Source of the DNA: Bordetella parapertussis
GTDB lineage: Bacteria > Pseudomonadota > Gammaproteobacteria > Burkholderiales > Burkholderiaceae_C
Reading direction: 5' to 3'
Length of the DNA stretch: 5,649 nucleotides
Assembly (NCBI GenBank): GCA_945900695.1
Contig: CAMDJU010000184.1
Span: 1-5,649, forward strand
In this document: positions 1 to 4,644 of the stretch, in pieces
Layout: every line of letters starts with the position of its first letter
Position numbering within the stretch: the first letter of the stretch is position 1
Notes under the pieces: generated by a model
The model's database searches: none
Told to the model about the DNA's origin: nothing
What the model saw: only the letters and a program-made list of their open reading frames with translations
Made by a program: the position numbers and the translations under genes

Positions 1-380
1 TCGAGCCACTCGTCTTTGATGGCCTCGCTGGCGTAACGCTCCAGGGTTTCCATGTTGCCCGTGTCGGGGGCCGAGCAATTGAACACCTCGGCGGCAAAGG
101 GAACCCGGCCCATGATTTCGCACATGGGCGCGTATTCGAGGTTGCTCAGACCTTGTGGGGCGCGTTTGCTGTGGGGCAGGAATAAATTCCAAAGCCCCGC
201 CTCGCGGGCTTTGGGCTTGAGTTCTTCAATCAGCGCGGTGGGCACCCAGGCGTTGCCCTTGGCGCGGTTTTCAGCGATTTCGCGGAAAAACCTTTTTTCG
301 TTGGGGTAAATGTGCTCGTCCATGAAGGCCAACAAACGCACTTGCATGGCTTTGACTTTGTCCGTGTAGTCGAAGTTCAT
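1..380 (-). CDS. Acyl-CoA dehydrogenase, ACAD10/11-like, N-terminal part (runs off left edge)
   Basis: The ATG at 380-378 opens a frame that stays open to the window edge, giving 126 residues beginning [10 protein letters not shown]. The fragment covers the helical N-terminal domain of an acyl-CoA dehydrogenase; the FAD-binding middle domain and the catalytic C-terminal domain lie outside the window. The stretch [14 protein letters not shown] at residues 100-113 is what I recall as characteristic of the ACAD10/ACAD11-like subgroup, not of classic short- or medium-chain enzymes. Full-length members are usually around 400 residues, so about two thirds is missing. The start lies 28 bases after the kinase stop codon, with a weak AAAGAA ribosome site in front, so the two genes are probably cotranscribed. 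In this family the enzyme can act on a 4-phosphoacyl-CoA made by an APH-type kinase, and the adjacent kinase supports that role here. Ordinary alpha,beta-desaturation of an acyl-CoA remains possible. Confidence 0.88.
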   Translation of the reverse strand, partial: MNFDYTDKVKAMQVRLLAFMDEHIYPNEKRFFREIAENRAKGNAWVPTALIEELKPKAREAGLWNLFLPHSKRAPQGLSNLEYAPMCEIMGRVPFAAEVFNCSAPDTGNMETLERYASEAIKDEWL

Positions 381-408
381 GGTGTTCTTTCAGTGGTGAA
401 TGAAAAAA

Positions 409-1494
409 TTAAGCCCTTTGGGCAAAAGACCAGGCCAGTTCGGCCATGGGACGTGCGCCGGCCCCGGAGGAGCGCGCTTGTTCGCTGGATGCGGTACCTG
501 TCTCGACGCGCTTGGCGATGCCTTGCAAAATGGCAGCAATGCGAAACAGGTTGAAGGCCAGGTAGAAGTTCCAGTCCACTTCCAGGTCTTGCGGTTTGGC
601 CAAGCCGGTTTGGTCGCAATACATCCGGATGTATTCTTTTTCGGTGGGTATGCCCAAGGCTGGCAGGTCAAGGCCACCGATCCCGCGAAAGGTTCCAGGG
701 ATGATGTGCCAAGACATACAGTGGTAGCTGAAGTCGGCCAAGGGGTGGCCCAGGGTTGAAAGCTCCCAGTCCAGCACCGCCAAAATTTGCGGTTTTTCAG
801 GGTGAAAAATCAGGTTGTCCAGCCGGTAGTCGCCATGCACCACGCTGGTCTGGCTGTCGTCTTTGGCACTGGCGGGGATGTGCTGGGGCAACCAGGCCAT
901 CAACTGGTCCATCTCAGCAATGGGGGTGGTGATGGAGGCTTGGTACTGGCGCGTCCAGCGGCTGATTTGGCGTTCGATGTATTGGCCGGGCTTGCCAAAG
1001 CCCTCCAAGCCGACTTGGGCGTAAGAGGTGCGGTGCAAAGCCGCAATGACCCGGTTCATCTCGGTATAAATAGCTCGCCGGTCAGACATTTGCAGCCCCG
1101 GCAAAGACTGCTCCCACAGCACCCGACCCGAGACAAACTCCATGATGTAGAAAGCGCGGCCGATGACGCTTTCGTCTTCGCACAAGGCATGCATGTGGGC
1201 CACGGGCACGCCAGAGCCATGGAGCGCCTTCATCACGGTGAATTCACGTTCAATGGCATGCGCCGAGGGCAGCAATTTGGCCACCGGGCCCGGTTTGGCC
1301 CGCATCACGTAGCTGATCGACGGTGTGATGAGTTTGTAAGTGGGGTTGGATTGACCGCCTTTGAACAGCTCGACGCTCAAGGGGCCTTTGAACCCGGGCA
1401 GGTGGGCGCTCAGCCACGATTCCAACGCCGCCACGTTGAATTGGTGGCTGTCGCTGACGGCACGGGTGCCAACGAAGTTGTCTTCGGGGCTCAT
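409..1494 (-). CDS. APH-fold phosphotransferase, ACAD10/11 kinase-domain type (probable hydroxyacyl-CoA kinase)
   Basis: This 361-residue protein has the aminoglycoside phosphotransferase/choline kinase fold. Visible landmarks are the FKGGQSNPTY nucleotide-loop segment (44-53), a lysine- and glutamate-containing N-lobe (about 63-90), the Brenner catalytic motif VVHGDYRLDNLIFH (218-231, with H220, D222 and N227), and the metal-binding LDWELSTLGHPLADFSY (241-257, with D242). All core catalytic residues appear intact. The HGDYRLDN and LDWELSTLGHPLADF pattern is typical of the kinase domain fused to the dehydrogenase in ACAD10/ACAD11, and of LvaA in the levulinate pathway. It does not suggest antibiotic resistance. 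The next gene encodes the matching dehydrogenase. The ATG at 1494 follows the regulator's stop codon by one base and has only a weak ribosome site, so translational coupling is likely. The same reading frame stays open upstream to 2040, but that part overlaps the regulator in another frame and is not homologous to kinases. The C-terminal tail (about 332-348) is rich in Ser, Gly and Ala. The exact substrate is unknown. Confidence 0.9.
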   Translation of the reverse strand: MSPEDNFVGTRAVSDSHQFNVAALESWLSAHLPGFKGPLSVELFKGGQSNPTYKLITPSISYVMRAKPGPVAKLLPSAHAIEREFTVMKALHGSGVPVAHMHALCEDESVIGRAFYIMEFVSGRVLWEQSLPGLQMSDRRAIYTEMNRVIAALHRTSYAQVGLEGFGKPGQYIERQISRWTRQYQASITTPIAEMDQLMAWLPQHIPASAKDDSQTSVVHGDYRLDNLIFHPEKPQILAVLDWELSTLGHPLADFSYHCMSWHIIPGTFRGIGGLDLPALGIPTEKEYIRMYCDQTGLAKPQDLEVDWNFYLAFNLFRIAAILQGIAKRVETGTASSEQARSSGAGARPMAELAWSFAQRA

Positions 1495-1495
1495 G

Positions 1496-2215
1496 TCAGT
1501 GGTCCGCGTCGCTGATGGACATGAGCAGTTCGCGGTTGCGCACCACCAAACCGCCCGCTTCGATGCGTATGGCCAACTCGCGCTCCATGGTTTTGAGTTC
1601 TTGGTTGACCCGCTGGCGGGAGGCCCCCAACAGCTGGGCCAACTCCTCTTGCGCCAAGTGAAGGCCAATGCGGATTTCGCCGTCGTGTTGCAGGCAAGGC
1701 ACACCATAGCTTCTGACCAAGTGCAACAGTTGCTTGGCCAGCCTGGCGCGAAGGGGCAGGGTGTTGAGGTCTTCGACCAAGCCAAACAACTGTCTGATGC
1801 GCCGCGCTTGCAGCCGCAGCATGGCTTCGTAAAACTCGACGTGCTGGGACAGTATTTTTTGAAAATCCGCCTTTGCCACGCACAAAATGCTGGTGTCCCC
1901 GTGGGCATACACATCGTGGGTGCGCCGGTCCCCGTCGAGGATGGCCACATCGCCAAACCAAATCCCCGGCTCGATGTAGGTGAAGGTGATCTGCTTGCCT
2001 GAAAGCGATGTTGAGCTGACCCGCACAGCCCCTTTGGCACAGGCCATCCACTCCTCGGCCGGGTCGCCGCGAGCGGCGATCAATTCCCCATCTTTGCAGC
2101 GTTTGATATATGCGCATCGAAGTATGTCGTGCCTCAGTGAGGGTGAAAGGGAGGAGAACCATCGACCTGCATTGATGGCTTCGCGTTCCTCTATCGTAAG
2201 AATAGGGTCGTCCAT
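1496..2215 (-). CDS. Crp/Fnr-family transcriptional regulator
   Basis: The 239-residue product has an N-terminal cyclic-nucleotide-binding-like beta-barrel (about 17-125), a dimerisation helix (about 126-160) and a C-terminal winged helix-turn-helix (about 165-235). The recognition segment is LAQEELAQLLGASRQRVNQEL (187-207), the classic Crp-type pattern. In the ligand cassette FGDVAILDGDRRTHDV (87-102) the arginine of the E. coli CRP phosphate-binding pair is kept, but the FGE glutamate is Asp and the following serine is Thr, so cAMP binding cannot be assumed. Cysteines are scattered (34, 40, 59, 112, 174) with no N-terminal FNR-type cluster, which argues against an oxygen-sensing iron-sulfur centre. 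I chose the ATG at 2215 because MDDPILTIEEREAINAGRWF resembles the usual start of this group. An in-frame ATG at 2293 would add 26 residues that look like translated leader. The stop codon is one base from the kinase start, so this regulator probably controls its own operon. Confidence 0.9.
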   Translation of the reverse strand: MDDPILTIEEREAINAGRWFSSLSPSLRHDILRCAYIKRCKDGELIAARGDPAEEWMACAKGAVRVSSTSLSGKQITFTYIEPGIWFGDVAILDGDRRTHDVYAHGDTSILCVAKADFQKILSQHVEFYEAMLRLQARRIRQLFGLVEDLNTLPLRARLAKQLLHLVRSYGVPCLQHDGEIRIGLHLAQEELAQLLGASRQRVNQELKTMERELAIRIEAGGLVVRNRELLMSISDADH

Positions 2216-2242
2216 GGGCTGTCTTTTGTGTGACCGGTTGGG

Positions 2243-2259
2243 TTGAAATTGTCTCTCAA
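2243..2259. repeat. Imperfect inverted repeat TTGAGA-N5-TTTCAA, possible operator
   Basis: On the minus strand the 17-base element reads TTGAGAGACAATTTCAA. The six-base arms are symmetric at five positions, with a five-base centre. It resembles Crp/Fnr operators in having TTGA/TCAA arms, but it is 3 bases longer than the canonical Fnr box (TTGAT-N4-ATCAA). It lies 28 bases upstream of the chosen regulator start, so autoregulation is possible. The match could be chance. Confidence 0.25.
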
Positions 2260-2279
2260 GCGACCTGGGTGAATCCAGC

Positions 2280-2303
2280 ACACAGTCGCCCATGTGCCTG
2301 TGT
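2280..2303. repeat. Inverted repeat with perfect ACACAG/CTGTGT arms
   Basis: The arms ACACAG (2280-2285) and CTGTGT (2298-2303) are perfect complements separated by 12 bases. The element spans the alternative upstream ATG at 2293-2291. It may be a protein-binding site or a weak hairpin in a transcript reading through from the hydratase gene. It has no U-run and is too weak to call a terminator. Confidence 0.2.
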
Positions 2304-2316
2304 TCAATGACCGGGT

Positions 2317-3096
2317 TTACCTGTAGTCGGGGGTTTGCTTGTTGAGCAAAGCGTTGATGCCCGTCAACGCATTGGGGTGATGTAACAACGTGACGAAACT
2401 GGATTTCTCTTGCGCCAAATGATCACTGAGGGGCATTTGTGCAGCACTGTTGAGCAAGTCTTTGATGCCGGTGAGGGCATTGGGAGCTCGGGCATTGAGT
2501 CGCTGCGCTAAATGCAAGGCTTGGACCAGCGATTCGCCCGGGTTGCTGAGTTGGTTGATCCAACCCAATTGATGCAAACGCTCAGCGGAGATGCGCTCTC
2601 CCAACATCAATATTTCGTTGGCAATGGGGCGGGGCAGGCTGCGAGCCAAATTCCAGCTGCCGCCACCATCGGGCGACAGGGCAATGTTGCTGTAGGCCAT
2701 GACAAAAAAGCTGTCACTGGCGGCGACCACAAAGTCGCACATCAAGGCCAAAGAAAAGCCCGCACCGGCTGCCGCCCCCTCGACCGCCGCAATCACGGGC
2801 TTGGGATAAGTCCGAATGGTCTCCATCCAAGTGTGCAAGGCTTCAATGCTGGCGGCTTGGGCGCTGGGCTCTTGCGCACGGTTGGCCAACAAACGGTGCA
2901 AATTGCCACCTGCACTGAAAGTACCGCCTTCGCCGGTGATGACAACGCTGCGCACGGCAGGGTTGGTTTCGGCAGCGCCCAAAGCCTCAATGCCCGCAAT
3001 GTAAATTTCTGGCCCCAGGGCATTGCGCATGCCGGGGTTGGACAGCGTCAACACCAGGGTTTGGTCTTGGGTTTCACTTTTGAGTTGGGCACCCAT
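2317..3096 (-). CDS. Enoyl-CoA hydratase/isomerase (crotonase family, PaaG-like active site)
   Basis: The product has 259 residues, the normal crotonase length. Oxyanion-hole elements are visible as FSAGGNL (60-66) and AAAGAGFSLALMCDF (108-122). The two catalytic glutamates of classic enoyl-CoA hydratases are absent: the first position falls at the FSL segment (about S115) and the second at about Y135. Instead there is an aspartate, D143, in SPDGGGSW (141-148), at the place used by PaaG-type isomerases and 4-chlorobenzoyl-CoA dehalogenase. The protein is therefore more likely an isomerase or a specialised crotonase than a plain hydratase. I recall close relatives being annotated as oxepin-CoA hydrolase, alternative type, but no other phenylacetate genes are present. 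The ATG at 3096 comes three bases after the stop of the hydroxyacyl-CoA dehydrogenase gene and has a good GGAAGA ribosome site, so the two are cotranscribed. The C-terminus carries a second copy of a PNALTGI motif. Confidence 0.92.
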   Translation of the reverse strand: MGAQLKSETQDQTLVLTLSNPGMRNALGPEIYIAGIEALGAAETNPAVRSVVITGEGGTFSAGGNLHRLLANRAQEPSAQAASIEALHTWMETIRTYPKPVIAAVEGAAAGAGFSLALMCDFVVAASDSFFVMAYSNIALSPDGGGSWNLARSLPRPIANEILMLGERISAERLHQLGWINQLSNPGESLVQALHLAQRLNARAPNALTGIKDLLNSAAQMPLSDHLAQEKSSFVTLLHHPNALTGINALLNKQTPDYR

Positions 3097-3099
3097 GGA

Positions 3100-4620
3100 T
3101 CAGTCTTCCATTTGCATCAAGCTCAGGCCCAAGGCGCCACGCCGCCGCAACCAAGGGCTGGGGCGGTAACGCGGATCGCCATAAACGGTTTGCATGTTGA
3201 AGAGCACCTCCAAAATGCTGGCGGGTCCACAGTGGTCGCCCATGGCCAAGGGCCCCATGGGGTAGCCCAGGCCCAATTGCACCGCCGTTTCCAGGTCCTG
3301 CGGCGTGCAAATGCTTTGCTGGCAGATGTCGCTGGCGATGTTGACGATGTGGGCCACCACGCGTTGGGTCACAAAGCCTGCGCTGTCGCGGATCAGGCTG
3401 ACCGGTTTGCCGTCACGGGCAAAAAGAGCATGCGCAGCCAGGCGCATATCGGGTCGGGTGGCCGGGTTGCTGGCCAAAACGCGTCGCTTGGTTTGGGCGT
3501 CACTGAACAACAGGTCAATTCCCATGGTTCGGTGGGGGTCGAGTCGGTCCACGGCCGCCACCGTGGTGACATCAAAACCCAAAGGGGCCACCAGGATCAG
3601 GGCCTGTTCGCTGGGCAGGGCACCGGTTTGTATGCGTGCATCCAGGCTTTTGAGCAGTTGCAGCAATTCGGGTCGGCGTGCCGCTCGGGGGGAAACCCAC
3701 ACGGGCGGCATCTCGTGAACTTGCGGTGCTGAAGGGTCCAGGGGAACTTGCGCTTTGCCATCGACATAGCTGTAAAAGCCCTCGCTGGTTTTGCGGCCCA
3801 AAACACCTGCAGCCAGGCGCTGGGCTGTGATGATGCTGGGCCGAAACCGTGGTTCTTCGTAATACTGCTGGTAAATCGACTCCATGACGGGGTGAGACAC
3901 ATCCAAGGCGGTCAGGTCCATCAACTCAAAGGGGCCCAGTTTGAAGCCCACTTGGTCTTTCAAGATGCGGTCAATGGTGGCAAAGTCACTCACCGATTCG
4001 CCCACGATGCGCAAAGCCTCAGTGCCATAGCCGCGCCCAGCGTGGTTGACGATGAACCCCGGGGTGTCGCGGGTGCGCACTGGGGTGTGGCCCATCAGGC
4101 GGGTGAAAGCGTCGAGTTGTTCGCACACCGCGCTGCTGGTTTTTAAACCTGCCACCACTTCCACCACCTTCATCAAGGGCACGGGATTGAAAAAGTGGTA
4201 GCCCGCAAAGCGCTCGGGGTGCTTGAGTTGGGCTGCAATGGCCGTGACCGACAAGGATGATGTGTTGGTTGCCAATACCGTGGCAACTGGCACCAGTGCT
4301 TCGAGTTGGGCAAACAACTCTTTTTTCACAGCCAGGTTTTCGACAATGGCCTCGATGACCATATCGCTCGCCGTTAACTGGCCCAAGCTGTCGCAAGCAT
4401 GCAAACGCCCTGTGTAAGCTGCGCAGGTGTCGCTGGAAATGCGACCCTTTTCCAGCATTTTTTGCCACTGTTGGGTGATGGCGCGGACGGCTTTCTCAAC
4501 CGCCGGCGCTTGTGTGTCGAAAAGGTGCACTTGGGCGCCCGCTTGGGCGGCCATTTGGGCGATGCCTTGGCCCATGGCCCCCACGCCCACCACACCCACG
4601 TTGTTGAAAGTGATTGTCAT
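3100..4620 (-). CDS. 3-hydroxyacyl-CoA dehydrogenase, PaaH/PaaC-type (two C-terminal domains)
   Basis: This 506-residue enzyme oxidises a (3S)-hydroxyacyl-CoA to the 3-oxoacyl-CoA with NAD. The Rossmann motif GVGAMG is at residues 12-17, and D35 at the end of the second strand favours NAD over NADP. The catalytic residues align as S121 (NTSSLS), H142 and E154 (HFFNPVPLMKVVEVV) and N192 (GFIVNH). All are intact. The NAD domain covers about 5-185 and the first C-terminal domain about 187-284. A linker with RRVLASNPATRPD (379-391) leads to a second C-terminal-like domain (about 411-500, RDSAGFVTQRVVAH to the end). This layout and length are typical of 3-hydroxyadipyl-CoA dehydrogenase PaaH/PaaC, though such proteins also act in general beta-oxidation, and there are no phenylacetate genes nearby to decide. 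The ATG at 4620 lies 24 bases after the upstream stop codon and lacks a clear ribosome site, but the sequence MTITFNNVGVVGVG gives the expected short lead to the Rossmann strand. Confidence 0.95.
   Translation of the reverse strand: MTITFNNVGVVGVGAMGQGIAQMAAQAGAQVHLFDTQAPAVEKAVRAITQQWQKMLEKGRISSDTCAAYTGRLHACDSLGQLTASDMVIEAIVENLAVKKELFAQLEALVPVATVLATNTSSLSVTAIAAQLKHPERFAGYHFFNPVPLMKVVEVVAGLKTSSAVCEQLDAFTRLMGHTPVRTRDTPGFIVNHAGRGYGTEALRIVGESVSDFATIDRILKDQVGFKLGPFELMDLTALDVSHPVMESIYQQYYEEPRFRPSIITAQRLAAGVLGRKTSEGFYSYVDGKAQVPLDPSAPQVHEMPPVWVSPRAARRPELLQLLKSLDARIQTGALPSEQALILVAPLGFDVTTVAAVDRLDPHRTMGIDLLFSDAQTKRRVLASNPATRPDMRLAAHALFARDGKPVSLIRDSAGFVTQRVVAHIVNIASDICQQSICTPQDLETAVQLGLGYPMGPLAMGDHCGPASILEVLFNMQTVYGDPRYRPSPWLRRRGALGLSLMQMED
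3104..3109 (-). promoter_or_regulatory. Ribosome binding site of the crotonase gene
   Basis: On the minus strand GGAAGA lies 7 bases before the ATG at 3096, inside the last codons of the hydroxyacyl-CoA dehydrogenase gene. It is the best Shine-Dalgarno match in the window and fixes the crotonase start. Confidence 0.6.
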
Positions 4621-4644
4621 GCGCGAATTATCAAGCAGACGCGG

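Larger units (their letters stand above)
2216..2316 (-). promoter_or_regulatory. Intergenic leader in front of the Crp-type regulator (candidate promoter/operator)
   Basis: This is the largest gap in the window, 101 bases, so it is the likeliest place for an internal promoter. Read on the minus strand, the best sigma70-like pair I can find is TGGATT (2277-2272) and GACAAT (2253-2248) with an 18-base spacer. These match the consensus at 3 of 6 and 4 of 6 positions, which is weak and could be chance or an activator-dependent promoter. Two imperfect inverted repeats lie in the same gap, and one overlaps the candidate -10. No uridine-run terminator is seen after the enoyl-CoA hydratase gene, so read-through from upstream is also possible. 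Confidence 0.3.

Noticed and set aside
409..1494. Aminoglycoside resistance gene
   Set aside because: The fold is shared, but the LDWELSTLGHPLADF signature and the neighbouring acyl-CoA dehydrogenase point to the ACAD10/11 kinase group. Nothing suggests a resistance cassette or mobile element.
787..1515. Plus-strand open frame of 242 codons opposite the kinase gene
   Set aside because: It is the complement of a clearly conserved kinase, with His/Gly/Val-rich shadow composition and no ribosome site or domain of its own.
1495..2040. Upstream extension of the kinase frame by 182 codons
   Set aside because: This stretch overlaps the Crp-type gene in another frame, and its translation is rich in Cys, Trp and Ser with no kinase similarity. 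The kinase begins at the ATG at 1494.
2216..2293. In-frame ATG at 2293 as the regulator start
   Set aside because: It would add 26 residues (MGDCVLDSPRSLERQF and onward) without family resemblance, and would cover the only plausible promoter gap. The ATG at 2215 gives a normal-length protein, although the longer form cannot be fully excluded.
3238..3266. Inverted repeat built on CCCATGG and CCATGGGG
   Set aside because: It lies inside the coding sequence for the conserved YPMGPLAMGD segment of the hydroxyacyl-CoA dehydrogenase, so it is explained by codon choice for repeated Pro-Met-Gly-like residues.
2512..3732. Long plus-strand open frame of 406 codons antisense to the crotonase and hydroxyacyl-CoA dehydrogenase genes
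   Set aside because: It spans two well-recognised minus-strand genes and their junction, has low-complexity Gln/His/Gly-rich composition, and shows no recognisable domain. It is a by-product of codon bias on the opposite strand.
3100..4620. Assignment of a phenylacetate degradation cluster from the PaaH-like and PaaG-like genes
   Set aside because: No ring-epoxidase (PaaABCDE), PaaZ, PaaK or PaaJ gene is present in the window, and the same enzyme types serve general beta-oxidation. Gene symbols were therefore withheld.
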